DNA of 64,000 nt from Rhizobium sp. CF122 (GTDB lineage: Bacteria > Pseudomonadota > Alphaproteobacteria > Rhizobiales > Rhizobiaceae): assembly GCF_000282035.1 (NCBI RefSeq), contig NZ_AKKA01000072.1:124001-188000 (forward strand), read 5' to 3'. The notes under the pieces were generated by a model. The model worked only from the letters and a program-made list of their open reading frames with translations. It did no database searches and was not told the DNA's origin. Below are positions 44,184 through 53,344 of the stretch, one piece after another. The position numbers and the translations under genes are program-made. Position 1 is the first letter of the stretch. Each line of letters opens with the position of its first letter.

Positions 44184-45016
44184 GATCGAAGTCTCAATCG
44201 CTGCTGCTCCGGCAGATCGCCCTCCACGCCGTCCTGACGCCGCTGGCCATAATCTGGCTGTTTCCGCTCTGGATGATGTTCGTCTTCTCGACGATGTCGG
44301 ACTTCGGCATATTCAGCCCCGAGATCGTGCTCTGGCCGTCGACCAACTTCGTCGAGAATTTCAAGAACCTGCAGGCCGATACCGACTTCATACGCGCCAT
44401 GTTCATCTCCATCGGCGTTGCGGTGATCTACACGTTCCTGTCGGTGCTTCTGACCTCGATGGCCGGCTGGGCGCTGGCCCGCTATCGCTTCGTCGGGCGG
44501 TCGATCGTCATTGGCATCATTCTCGGGACGATCACGCTGCCCTTTGCCGTCGTTGTCATTCCGCAGTTCATCATGGTGGCCCGCGAATTCAGGCTGGCTA
44601 ATACCTGGATTGCGCTGATTGTCCCACCGCTCTTCAACTCGCTCGGAGTGCTGTTCATGCGTCAGGCCTTCTCGATGATGCCTGGGGAACTCTTCGATGC
44701 CGCGCGTGTCGAAGGCGTCAAGGAATGGCAGATCTTCCTTCGGATCGCACTGCCCCTCGCAAGGCCGACGATGGCGGCGCTTGCCATCATCCTCTTCCTG
44801 CACTCCTGGAACAATTACCTCTGGCCGCTGCTCATCAACTCCAAGCCGGGGATGATGACGGCACCGGTGGCGCTTGGCACGCTGATTGGTCTGACCAAGG
44901 TATCGTGGGGAGGGATCATGGCGGGAGCAATAATGCTGACGGCGCCGATCCTTGTCGTCTTCGTGCTCCTGCAGCGCCACTTCATCGCCGGCATCGCGGC
45001 CGGCGCAGTCAAATAA
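44180..45016 (+). CDS. Sugar ABC transporter permease (CUT1, MalG-like)
   Basis: A 278-residue permease beginning MRSKSQSLLLRQIALHAVLT. EAA loop: GELFDAARVEGVKEWQIFLR, IALPLARPT; late segment LHSWNNYLWPLLI is a MalG-family hallmark. Translationally coupled to the preceding permease. Confidence 0.93.
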   Translation: MRSKSQSLLLRQIALHAVLTPLAIIWLFPLWMMFVFSTMSDFGIFSPEIVLWPSTNFVENFKNLQADTDFIRAMFISIGVAVIYTFLSVLLTSMAGWALARYRFVGRSIVIGIILGTITLPFAVVVIPQFIMVAREFRLANTWIALIVPPLFNSLGVLFMRQAFSMMPGELFDAARVEGVKEWQIFLRIALPLARPTMAALAIILFLHSWNNYLWPLLINSKPGMMTAPVALGTLIGLTKVSWGGIMAGAIMLTAPILVVFVLLQRHFIAGIAAGAVK

Positions 45017-45030
45017 TCGGAAAACGCCTG

Positions 45031-46116
45031 ATGTCTGAACTTTCGTTGAAAAATGTCGTCAAGCGCTTCGGCGCGCTGGCAATCATCCATGGCGCCAATC
45101 TTGAGGTAAAGGACGGCGAGTTTGTCGTCTTCGTCGGCCCCTCCGGTTGCGGCAAGTCGACACTGCTTCGCATGATCGCCGGTCTTGAGGACATCTCGGG
45201 CGGCGAGATCAACATTGGCGGCACGGTCGTCAACGATGTCGAGCCGGCCGATCGCGGCATCGCCATGGTCTTCCAGTCCTACGCTCTCTACCCGCACATG
45301 ACGGTCGAGGAGAACCTGAGCTTCGGTCTGCGCATGAACGGCAACCCGAAACAGGACACGGAAAAGCGCGTCAAGCATGCAGCCAACATTCTGCAGATCA
45401 ATGAGCTGATGCATCGCCGCCCGAAGCAACTATCAGGCGGCCAGCGCCAGCGCGTTGCGATTGGCCGCGCCATCGTGCGCGAACCACAGGTTTTCCTCTT
45501 CGACGAGCCGTTGTCGAACCTCGATGCGGAATTGCGCGTGCAGATGCGTGTCGAGATCTCCCGCCTTCACAAGCAGCTTGGCACGACAATGATCTATGTC
45601 ACGCATGACCAAACGGAGGCGATGACGCTCGCCGACAAGATCGTCGTCCTCCGTGCAGGCAATATCGAGCAGGTCGGTGCGCCGCTCGACCTCTACGATG
45701 ATCCCGCCAACCAGTTCGTCGCCGGCTTCGTCGGTTCGCCGAAGATGAACTTCCTCGAAGCAGAGATCATCGAAAAGGACGGTGCAACCGCGACGATTGC
45801 GCTTGCGGGTGACAGGAATGTCCGCCTGAACATGCCCGTGAGCAGCTCGGTCATGCCCGGCACACAGGTGACGCTCGGCATCCGGCCGGAGCATTTTGTC
45901 GACGCCGGGCAGGGTGAGGCAGATCTCACCGTGACGATCGACGTCGCCGAGCATCTTGGCAACACAAGCTACATCTATGCGACCACGGCAGGCGGCGAGC
46001 CGCTCATTATCGAGCGCCCGGAATCGCGCGCTGCCGGCAATCGCGACACACTGACCGTCGGCCTGAGCGCCCATCGCATCTTTCTGTTCGATGGCGACGG
46101 CAACCGCCTGCGCTGA
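45031..46116 (+). CDS. Sugar ABC transporter ATPase (UgpC/MsmK type)
   Basis: A 361-residue ATPase: Walker [10 protein letters not shown], signature LSGGQRQRVAIGRAIVR, Walker [15 protein letters not shown], switch His VTHDQTEAMTL, and a C-terminal TOBE/OB region (about 240-355) with LGIRPEHF. Full length and intact. The start MSELSLKNVVKRFG is canonical; it follows the MalG-like gene by 14 bases. Confidence 0.94.
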   Translation: MSELSLKNVVKRFGALAIIHGANLEVKDGEFVVFVGPSGCGKSTLLRMIAGLEDISGGEINIGGTVVNDVEPADRGIAMVFQSYALYPHMTVEENLSFGLRMNGNPKQDTEKRVKHAANILQINELMHRRPKQLSGGQRQRVAIGRAIVREPQVFLFDEPLSNLDAELRVQMRVEISRLHKQLGTTMIYVTHDQTEAMTLADKIVVLRAGNIEQVGAPLDLYDDPANQFVAGFVGSPKMNFLEAEIIEKDGATATIALAGDRNVRLNMPVSSSVMPGTQVTLGIRPEHFVDAGQGEADLTVTIDVAEHLGNTSYIYATTAGGEPLIIERPESRAAGNRDTLTVGLSAHRIFLFDGDGNRLR

Positions 46117-46161
46117 CTGTAAACCTCATCCCAAGATTTATGCAATGAAGAGGAATTCCCT

Positions 46162-48165
46162 ATGAGCACAGACCAACCGATCCGTTGGGGCATTATCGGC
46201 CCGGGCACGATCGCCCGCACCTTTGCGGACGGCATCGCGCATTCGCGCACAGGAAAACTCGTCGCCATTGCCACCCGCAACCCGCAAAAGCCCGGACTCG
46301 GCGAGAACTTCCCCGGCGCCCGCATCGTCAATGGGTATGATGCGCTGCTGGCGGACGCAGAAATCGACGCGATCTATATCGCAACCCCACATACCGGTCA
46401 TGCCGAATGGGCAATCAAGGCTATCCGCGCCGGCAAGCACGTTCTTGTCGAAAAGCCGATTGCACTTTCCGCGTTCGACGCCGATGCGATCTATCACGAA
46501 GCCAAGAAGGCCGGCGTCTTTGCAGGCGAGGCCTTCATGTATCGCGTTCACCCGCAAACGGCCAAGATCGTCGAACTGATCAAAGGCGGTGTCATCGGCA
46601 GCGTGCGCATCATCCGCTCGAGCTTCGGTTTCAACATGGGCTCGTTCAAGCCCGAGCATCGGCTTTTTGCCAACGAGACGGCCGGCGGCGGTATCCTCGA
46701 TGTCGGAGGCTATCCGGTCTCCATGGCACGGTTGATCGCAGGAACTGTCGAAGGCAAGCCGTTCCTCGAGCCGGAAAGGGTCTCAGGCGTCGGTCACCTC
46801 GGTCAATCGGGGGTGGATGAGTGGGCGTCCGCCGTTTTGAAATTTCAAAACGGCGTCATCGCCGAAGTGTCCTGCTCGATCATGGCGCAGCAAGACAATA
46901 CGCTGCGCATCATCGGTTCGGAAGGGCGCATCGAGGTCAAGGATTTCTGGTTTGCCTCCGGCCACAAGGGCGGCACTGGCAGGATCGAGATCTTCAAGGG
47001 CAACGAGCAGCAGACGATCGAGGTCAAGGAAGACCGCTGGCTCTATTCCTTTGAGGTCGATGCAGCCGGCGATGCGATCCGCGCCGACGAAAAGGAATTC
47101 CGCGCACCCGGCATGAGCTGGGCCGACTCGGTCGGAAACCTGCGTGTTCTTGATCAATGGCGTGCCTCGATTGGTCTGGAATACGGCGTCGAGAAGGCAG
47201 ACAAGCGAACCGCGAACATCGCAGGTGGTGCGGTTCGGCGCGGAAACAGCATCCCGCAGCGCCAGATTCCCGGCATTTCGAAGCCGGCTTCGGTCGTCAC
47301 GCTCGGCTTCGAATTCTTCCCGAACTTTGCTGCGGCGTCTCTGACCCTCGACGCATTCTACGAGGCGGGCGGCAATGTCTTCGACACGGCCTTCGTCTAT
47401 GGTGGGGGCAAGACCGAGAGCATCTTTGGCGACTGGCAAACCAGCCGTAAGGTGCCGCGCGAGGAGATCGTACTGATCGGCAAGGGCGTCCATTCCCCGC
47501 TCTGCTATCCCGATGTCATCGCCAAGCAGCTCGACCAGTCGCTGAACCGTCTGAAGACCGACTATGTCGATATCTACTTCATGCATCGAGACAATACCGA
47601 TATTCCGGTTGGCGAGTTCGTCGATGCCATGGACGCAGAGGTCAAGCGCGGTCGAATTCGTGGCATCTTCGGCGGATCGAACTGGACGCGCGAGCGCGTG
47701 GACGAAGCCGCAGCCTACGCCGCCAAGAATGGCAAGATGGCGCCGGCTGCCCTTTCCAACAACTTCTCGCTTGCCGAGATGCTCGATCCGATCTGGGCTG
47801 GATGCGTGGCGGCTTCCGATGACGACTGGAAGAAATGGCTGAATGCCAAGCAGATCCCGAACTTTGCATGGTCGAGCCAGGGACGCGGCTTCTTTACGGA
47901 GCGCGCCGGACGCGACAAGCGCGACGATGAGGAAATTGTCCGTTGCTGGTATTCGGATCGCAATTTCGAGCGCCGGGACCGGGCAATCGAGCTCGCAAAC
48001 AAGCTCGGACGCAGCCCGATCCACATCGCGCTCGCCTATGTAATCGCCCAGCCGTTCCCGGTCATTCCGCTGATCGGACCGCGCACCATCGCCGAGTTGG
48101 AAGACAGCCTCTCGGCGCTCGACATCAAGCTGACACCGGAACAGGTGAAGTGGCTGGAAGCGTGA
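46162..48165 (+). CDS. Gfo/Idh/MocA dehydrogenase fused to aldo/keto reductase
   Basis: A 667-residue two-enzyme protein. Residues 1-345 are a Gfo/Idh/MocA oxidoreductase (WGIIGPGTIARTFADGI, IYIATPHTGHAEWAIKAI, HVLVEKPIALS). Residues about 365-667 are an aldo/keto reductase with the tetrad Asp and Tyr in VFDTAFVYGGGKTE, Lys in VLIGKGVH and His in YFMHRDN, then GIFGGSNWT and a late PLIGPRTIAELEDS. The reading frame is continuous, with no stop between modules. It is the last gene of the sugar-importer operon. The two domains could run an oxidation and a reduction on one sugar, for example epimerisation through a keto intermediate with cofactor recycling; that is inference. Confidence 0.9.
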   Translation: MSTDQPIRWGIIGPGTIARTFADGIAHSRTGKLVAIATRNPQKPGLGENFPGARIVNGYDALLADAEIDAIYIATPHTGHAEWAIKAIRAGKHVLVEKPIALSAFDADAIYHEAKKAGVFAGEAFMYRVHPQTAKIVELIKGGVIGSVRIIRSSFGFNMGSFKPEHRLFANETAGGGILDVGGYPVSMARLIAGTVEGKPFLEPERVSGVGHLGQSGVDEWASAVLKFQNGVIAEVSCSIMAQQDNTLRIIGSEGRIEVKDFWFASGHKGGTGRIEIFKGNEQQTIEVKEDRWLYSFEVDAAGDAIRADEKEFRAPGMSWADSVGNLRVLDQWRASIGLEYGVEKADKRTANIAGGAVRRGNSIPQRQIPGISKPASVVTLGFEFFPNFAAASLTLDAFYEAGGNVFDTAFVYGGGKTESIFGDWQTSRKVPREEIVLIGKGVHSPLCYPDVIAKQLDQSLNRLKTDYVDIYFMHRDNTDIPVGEFVDAMDAEVKRGRIRGIFGGSNWTRERVDEAAAYAAKNGKMAPAALSNNFSLAEMLDPIWAGCVAASDDDWKKWLNAKQIPNFAWSSQGRGFFTERAGRDKRDDEEIVRCWYSDRNFERRDRAIELANKLGRSPIHIALAYVIAQPFPVIPLIGPRTIAELEDSLSALDIKLTPEQVKWLEA

Positions 48166-48180
48166 CGCGATAGCAACGAT

Positions 48181-48211
48181 CGCCCGGGGCTGGGGGCGCC
48201 AGTCCCGGGCG
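48181..48211 (+). terminator. Hairpin after the fusion gene
   Basis: CGCCCGGG (48181-48188) and CCCGGGCG (48204-48211) form an eight-base perfect stem 16 bases past the fusion-gene stop. No clear T run follows. Likely the end of the sugar operon. Confidence 0.65.
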
Positions 48212-48340
48212 TGTGGCTTCACTTCCCTCCTGCACAAAGGACCACTGGACGCTGGAGCAGGACACCTTCGGGGCGTATAGTTGAGAGCTTTAGGTCGGAC
48301 CAGCGGCCTCACCCTGACTGTCAATAGGGGAGCGAAAACG

Positions 48341-48679
48341 ATGAAACGGCTGGTATTGACCACGGCGTCGATGACGCTCGTGGCCTTCAGTGTTTTGGCT
48401 CAAGAGCCTGTCGTCGGCACCTGGAAGACTCAAGTCGGCACCACTGCGGCCATCGATGAATGCGCGCAGGGCTACTGCATCACGATGAAGACGGGCAACA
48501 ATGCGGGCAAGCGCATCGGCTCGTTCCAGGGCAGTAACGGTAACTTCACCGGAACCATCGTTGAGCCGGAGAGCAAAAAGACTTTCACGGGAGTGCTCAC
48601 ACTCAGTGGCGACACGGTGCACATGCGCGGCTGCACGATGAAGGTGATCTGCGTCTCGCTGATCTGGACGCGGTTGTAA
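48341..48679 (+). CDS. DUF2147-family secreted protein
   Basis: A 112-residue precursor, starting at MKRLVLTTASMTLVAFSVLA (signal peptide, cut near AQ) with GGGAGCG upstream. The mature part is a DUF2147-type beta barrel: VVGTWKTQ, YCITMKTGNNAGKRIGSF, KTFTGVLTLSGDTVHMRGC, and a final LIWTRL. Four Cys may form two disulfides. The family is envelope-located and of unknown role. Confidence 0.82.
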   Translation: MKRLVLTTASMTLVAFSVLAQEPVVGTWKTQVGTTAAIDECAQGYCITMKTGNNAGKRIGSFQGSNGNFTGTIVEPESKKTFTGVLTLSGDTVHMRGCTMKVICVSLIWTRL

Positions 48680-48716
48680 CAGGCGAGTGGAACTATGCCG
48701 GCTGCTTTGTGCGCTG

Positions 48717-49028
48717 CTAGTTCCGGCGCTTCAGCCCGTCGATAACCTGTCGGTATTCCTCGGCGATGGAGATTGCCGCTTTTGCGACCACCGGACTGAT
48801 CGATTTGCGGTCAATGGCGTCCGAGCAGGCTTCGAATACACCGCGCAGCTCGCGTTCGATCCACGACAGCTCCGGGTATTGCTCCACCAATACCTGCGGA
48901 AGAAATTTTGCCTTTGCTTTCATTGACTTGGAGCTAACGATGATGCTGGGATCTGCAGCCGTGACATCGAGAATGGCTGCTTCGAGTTGTCCAGTGGCGC
49001 TGACGATATCGGTAACCAAGGCCGTCAT
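48717..49028 (-). CDS. Hypothetical helical protein
   Basis: A 103-residue soluble protein, ATG behind AGGAGGGAAAA. It appears all-helical (MTALVTDIVSATGQLEAAIL, ELSWIERELRGVFEACSDAI, VAKAAISIAEEYRQVIDGLK). No signal or membrane segment. I do not recognise the family. Convergent to the DUF2147 gene. Confidence 0.65.
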   Translation of the reverse strand: MTALVTDIVSATGQLEAAILDVTAADPSIIVSSKSMKAKAKFLPQVLVEQYPELSWIERELRGVFEACSDAIDRKSISPVVAKAAISIAEEYRQVIDGLKRRN

Positions 49029-49245
49029 TTTTCCCTCCTAACAAAGGAACCCCTGAAAAATGCCATGCATTCCTCGTGCCAAACTGGTGACCGGAAGGTT
49101 TTGCGACTGCTAACGTTAGTCTGGTGGCAGAAGGTTGCCATTGGCAGCCATCGATGACGAAGTATTGATGGCACACGCTGTTTTCCCAGTCTCACCGGGA
49201 CCTAGTTTCTGTCCAGTTGGTGGCAAACTATGTCGTGAGGATGAA

Positions 49246-49437
49246 ATGAAAACGCTTCGCAAGATGATGTGCCTCGGGATGGTCGTTGCAATCGCGGGCG
49301 TCGCAACAGCGTGTTCGACAAGCTCAGACGCTCCTCGAACAACGGGGTCGGTTGGGTATGGCGCTCACAACGCAGACGTTGCATTGCGGCCAGCGTGCAG
49401 CGGTGGATTTGGTAATGATCGTCCCTGTAGCTACTAA
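49246..49437 (+). CDS. Very small lipoprotein
   Basis: A 63-residue precursor: MKTLRKMMCLGMVVAIAGVA then TAC, a lipobox-like site. The ribosome site is GAGGATGA. The 40-residue mature part is Ser/Gly-rich with two further Cys (RPACSGGFGNDRPCSY). Possibly an envelope lipoprotein; family unknown. Confidence 0.55.
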   Translation: MKTLRKMMCLGMVVAIAGVATACSTSSDAPRTTGSVGYGAHNADVALRPACSGGFGNDRPCSY

Positions 49438-49675
49438 GCGTTGGGCGCGGTGCTTCGCCCAGGCTTGTTCGACTGCAAGCCGTCGAGAACCTCGAGTATT
49501 TGAAGCCCTACCGCAACGCCACGACAACACACGTCGTCGACGATGGCTCACTTCAGCCCGGGGGAGAAAAATTGTTGTGGGGAAAGTTTCAATGGAAATG
49601 TCGGGCGAAATGAAAAACTGACCCCCCCTAACGAAGCGAAGAACTGCCCCCTCGTATCAAGACGAGGAGTGATAG

Positions 49676-49859
49676 ATGACGATCGAGATTTCAGGGCATC
49701 CTGCATTGTCGCGAACGATGCAGGGCGGGGATATGCTTCAGGCTGATGAGGTGGTGGCGATGTTGCGGCTGCACGAGCTTGGTTGGGGTGCCAAACGTTT
49801 ATCCAAGAAATTTGGATGGGCGCGGAATACGGTTCGCCGATATCTTCGAGAGGGCGGAT
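49676..49859 (+). mobile_element. IS21-family transposase (IstA) N-terminal fragment
   Basis: Codons from 49676 give 61 residues ending in the IstA helix-turn-helix: MLQADEVVAMLRLHELGWGA then KRLSKKFGWARNTVRRYLRE. After 49859 the frame no longer resembles IstA, and IS110 sequence begins on the opposite strand. The catalytic domain and IstB partner are missing, so it is a dead fragment. Confidence 0.78.
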
Positions 49860-49869
49860 CTGCACCATT

Positions 49870-50046
49870 AAGCAGCTTGCGGGCGAGCGCGACAACCGTC
49901 GTCTTCTTGAGACGGCCACCATTCTTCTTAACTCGATCTCTAAACCACAAGGTGAGCGCCGCGTGCGGTTGATGACGCACCCAAAACCAAGCCGTCTGGA
50001 TCAACGTCGTTCGGAGCCTCGGATTGCCGGACTTCGAAACCCCTTG
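49870..50046 (-). mobile_element. IS110-family transposase C-terminal fragment
   Basis: Minus-strand codons give QGVSKSGNPRLRTTLIQTAW, FWVRHQPHAALTLWFRDRVK and GGRLKKTTVVALARKLL, the C-terminal Transposase_20 region of IS110/IS116/IS902 elements. The N-terminal DEDD domain is absent and the end is cut at 49870, next to the IS21 fragment. One element probably landed in another and both decayed. Confidence 0.78.
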
Positions 50047-50223
50047 GTCGTGATGGAAGTCAGGGAGATACACAATCTGATGCACCGCTCACTAGATAGG
50101 TGCTGTTGTTTCCTCAGAAAGTCATCGCCTGGCGCGACCTGCACCTAGCTGTGTACGACAACGAACGTCTGGTGTTCTAATTTGCCACCGAGACGCGACT
50201 GATGCGGCACGTCTCGACAGCTT

Positions 50224-51215
50224 CTAGAGGTCGAATTGATAGCTAGCTGGAATAAATCGGTAGCCATCGGTGCTCGTTTCCAGGAAGCCCAGCGACGGGT
50301 GGGCCATGTGGTAGCCGATGAAGGGCACCCGATCCGTCGCGAGCATATCCAAAATCTTCTTGCGGGTGCCAGCGGCTGCGGTCTTGTCCACGTCGAAACG
50401 GACCTCCCAGTTGGGCCGCTGGAAACCGAGTGCGTAGTGCACGACCGTGTCAGCAGAGATCACGAGGCGGCGTCCCTCGGACTCGACAAACAAGATCATC
50501 TGTCCGGGCGAATGACCAGGTGCTGATACTGCCGTGATGCCAGGAGCGATGGTCTGCTGGTCGGAGACGAACCTCGTCTTCGGAGCGACGGGCTTCACGC
50601 ACTCCAACACCTGAAAATGGTTGCCGTCTGCAGCTGTGCCCCTCGTGCATCGGAAACCCAGAAATCATACTCAGTCGCATTAACAGCATATCTGGCTTTG
50701 GCGAATGTTTCTGCACCCGCCTCGCGGAGTCCGCCAATGTGATCCCGGTGAAGGTGGGTCAAGAAGACCATTGTAATCTGATCTGGCGAGTAACCAGCTG
50801 CCTGCAGAGCTCCCAGCATTTTGCCTGCGCCGTTCGACCGGCCGTCTTCACCGAATCCGGTATCGACAAGGATGACCTCCGTTCCGGTATCGATGATGAT
50901 CGGCGCGTAGCTAAGGACGAACTGTTCGGTAGGTAGAAAATTCTGCTGTAAGAGCGTCTTCACTTCTTCGGGCGGGCGATCCGTTCCAAACGTCGCCCAT
51001 GGACGGTTCTGGATCGTGTCGCCGTCGCTGACGATTACAATTTTCATCGCGCCCAACTGAATCTTGCTCACGCGATAGCTCTCGCGCTGGCTAACTGAGT
51101 CCTTGGCCTAAGCATCGGGAGCTACGAGGTTCGAAGAAAGCAGGTAGGGGGATGCGAGACCGATTGTCGCCGCTCCGAGAAGTTTGCGCCGAGTAGTCAA
51201 ATGATTTCCGAGCAT
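50224..51215 (-). pseudogene. Exported MBL-fold metallo-hydrolase, broken by a stop and a frameshift
   Basis: From the ATG at 51215 (behind AAGGAGGAC) the sequence reads a Tat signal (LTTRRKLLGAATIGLASPYL). An in-frame TAG at 51110-51108 then interrupts it. The same frame continues with the MBL fold: VSDGDTIQNRPWATFG, VILVDTGFG and the zinc motif LTHLHRDHIGGL. At a run of four Cs (50639-50642, plus strand) the frame shifts by one; the rest continues as NHFQVLECVKP, APGHSPGQMILFV and ISADTVVHYAL to 50224. Repairing both sites gives one normal-length enzyme. Stop read-through or sequence error is possible for one lesion, less so for both. Confidence 0.82.
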
Positions 51216-51306
51216 AGTCCTCCTTGCCGGATGAATGATCACATCCAGATTGCTGCCTTGTCACGGTGAAGGGTGACGGGGCTACTATTCTGCCCCGTCC
51301 AGTTCC

Positions 51307-52044
51307 TTACTGGCCGATGCGCTCGTTGAAGAGCTGCAAGAGGCGCGACCAGTGGCGTTTGGCACCTCTCTCGTCATAGACACCATCTCGATCTGGAACT
51401 GTCCATCCGTGGGCCATTCCGACGTAATTCTCGATAGCGAAATCGGCACCAGCCTGGCGGAACGCGTCCGTAAAGCGCGTCGATTGCTCGGGCGGGAAGC
51501 TCTGATCCTCGCCAGCCATTCCGATGTAGACGCGTGCTTTAATGTCGGCCGCTAACAGGTGGGGACTGTTCGGAGCGTCGCTTGCCAGGTTGCCGCCGTG
51601 GAAGCTTGCAGCGGCTGCAATCTGTTCAGGGTAGCGAGCTGCGACGGTCAAAGCGCGGCTGCCACCCATGCAGTAGCCAACGACACCATAAGGACCGGCA
51701 ACCTTCTCCTTGTCGAACACCGCGAGGAAGGCTTCGGCATCTCTCGCGGTCATCTCCTGGGTCGTCTTAGTGATCATTTTGATCAAGTTATTGCGAGAGG
51801 TTTCATGTGCAAAAGATGAACCGGAAAATGGACCGTATTCCCCAAATCGATAGAACAGGTCCGGGAGCAGTACGAGATAGCCGTCCTCGGCAAGCAATTG
51901 TGCCATGACATCCATAGATGGGCGCGGTCCCATTGCATCCATGAAAAACAGGATGCCGCCTTTAATCTTCTGGCTGCCATGCGGGGAATAGAGCCATGCG
52001 GGTGCGGCACCGTCCTGCGTGGTGATCGTAATGTCGCGTTTCAA
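51307..52044 (-). CDS. Dienelactone hydrolase family protein
   Basis: A 245-residue alpha/beta hydrolase. I chose the TTG at 52044, eight bases after GGAG, because the family fold starts there (KRDITITTQDGAAPAWLYSP); longer readings run into the opposite gene's leader. The catalytic triad is Cys in GVVGYCMGGSRAL, Asp in GMAGEDQSFP and His in GMAHGWTVPDR. Cys as nucleophile is typical of dienelactone hydrolase. It is divergent from the Kelch gene. Substrate unknown. Confidence 0.87.
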   Translation of the reverse strand: MKRDITITTQDGAAPAWLYSPHGSQKIKGGILFFMDAMGPRPSMDVMAQLLAEDGYLVLLPDLFYRFGEYGPFSGSSFAHETSRNNLIKMITKTTQEMTARDAEAFLAVFDKEKVAGPYGVVGYCMGGSRALTVAARYPEQIAAAASFHGGNLASDAPNSPHLLAADIKARVYIGMAGEDQSFPPEQSTRFTDAFRQAGADFAIENYVGMAHGWTVPDRDGVYDERGAKRHWSRLLQLFNERIGQ

Positions 52045-52257
52045 AGGCGCGTCTCCAATTCGATGTGTTAATTTATGAAGATATGTCTCAGTCACATCAA
52101 GACACGTCTTTGTGAAATTTTCTTTGATGGAGCTGAACAGGCTATTTCGAAGGTCGTCATTCTCTTTGGCGGCGATCCAAGGCTTTCTCCAAGGCGGCAA
52201 CAAGCTTCGTCTCTGAGATTTGAGCAAGCTTGCCTTAACAAACCAGGAGTGAATCCT

Positions 52258-53301
52258 ATGAAGGCCTCATGGATTTTGGCGACGCTGATCGTTGTGGCGT
52301 CGTCCTTTTCCTCTGTTCGTGCCGAAGATGGCGCATGGAGGATGGCAAAGCCTATGCCGGTCGCTCAGAGCGAAAATTCAAGCGCCGTTACTGGTGACAG
52401 GTGGTACATCATTGGCGGGATTAACGTCCCTCTGACTGCACCCGTCGGTTCCGTCGTCGTTTATGATGCAAAGGCCGATAGCTGGTCGCAAGTCAAAGAC
52501 ATGCCGATGCCCGCGCACCATACCGCAACCGTCGGCCTGGACGGCAAGATTTACGTTTTCGGCGGCTTCGTTGGCACCCCTGGAGCGAGACAATGGCAGC
52601 CAATCGCGGATGCATTTTCCTACGATCCGAAGAATGACACATGGGCAAAACTAGCGCCAATGCCGACGGCTCGTGGCTCTGCACAAGCAGTTGCATTGAA
52701 CGGCAAGATCTATGTGCTCGGTGGAGCACACACACACGACCATGGTCGTGAGATGAAGGAGCCCCTTTGGGCAGGCGTCCCGAACATTGTTGGCACGACC
52801 GCGGAAGAGTACGACCCCGCTACGAACACCTGGCGCGAGTGTGCACCGATGCAGGTTGAACGCAACCACTTCTTGGCGGCCGCAGTAAACGGTGAAATAT
52901 ATGCCATTGACGGCCGGGTAGGGCTGCCCTTCGTCACCAAGAGTGATGTCACCGATCTTGTGGAGGCCTATAATCCCAAGACCGACAGCTGGACGTTCAA
53001 GTCCCGCTCTCCCACCCGCCGGGGCGGCGTTTCCGGTGCGGCCTATAACGGGAAAATCTACGTGACGGGCGGCGAGTATCAGGACCCGGAAGGCAAGCAC
53101 ACGTTCTGGGCATTTGAATCTTACGACCCGGCAACAGACACTTGGCAAACTCTGCCACATATGCAGATCGCTCGACACGGATTTGTGGCTGGCTTCATCG
53201 GCAACGAGTTCCATGTGGCCGGTGGATCGTTCCAGTCAGACGGGATGCCGGGGATCAACGCGCAAATGGATACTCACGAAGTCTTCGCCGTCGCAAAATA
53301 G
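52258..53301 (+). CDS. Secreted Kelch-repeat protein
   Basis: A 347-residue precursor with signal MKASWILATLIVVASSFSSV (cut near RAE) and CCAGGAGTG upstream. About six Kelch blades follow, each with the GKIYVFGG-type motif: RWYIIGGIN, GKIYVFGGF, GKIYVLGGAH, GEIYAIDGRV, GKIYVTGGEY, NEFHVAGGSF, with DPKNDTW/DPATNTW/DPATDTW between them. It should fold into a periplasmic beta propeller. NanM-like mutarotases share this fold; no catalytic assignment is possible here. Confidence 0.88.
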   Translation: MKASWILATLIVVASSFSSVRAEDGAWRMAKPMPVAQSENSSAVTGDRWYIIGGINVPLTAPVGSVVVYDAKADSWSQVKDMPMPAHHTATVGLDGKIYVFGGFVGTPGARQWQPIADAFSYDPKNDTWAKLAPMPTARGSAQAVALNGKIYVLGGAHTHDHGREMKEPLWAGVPNIVGTTAEEYDPATNTWRECAPMQVERNHFLAAAVNGEIYAIDGRVGLPFVTKSDVTDLVEAYNPKTDSWTFKSRSPTRRGGVSGAAYNGKIYVTGGEYQDPEGKHTFWAFESYDPATDTWQTLPHMQIARHGFVAGFIGNEFHVAGGSFQSDGMPGINAQMDTHEVFAVAK

Positions 53302-53344
53302 CGTCCGGCGGCGTGGGTGTGGCCGAGCTATACATACTCTCAAG

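Noticed and set aside
46783-48363. Minus-strand open frame (526 codons) opposite the fusion gene.
   Set aside because: Antisense of the Gfo/Idh-aldo/keto reductase protein, whose motifs are intact.
49108-49121. A fifth copy-like site TGCTAACGTTAGTC resembling the right-end operators.
   Set aside because: It is 10 kb away, next to a small lipoprotein with no link to the regulon, and the TAACGTTA core is a palindrome that can occur by chance. Kept as a candidate only for a genome-wide search.
52075-52257. Upstream extension of the Kelch gene and the opposing extension of the dienelactone hydrolase gene.
   Set aside because: The two extensions overlap each other on opposite strands; good ribosome sites at 52258 (ATG) and 52044 (TTG) mark better starts, leaving a normal divergent promoter gap.
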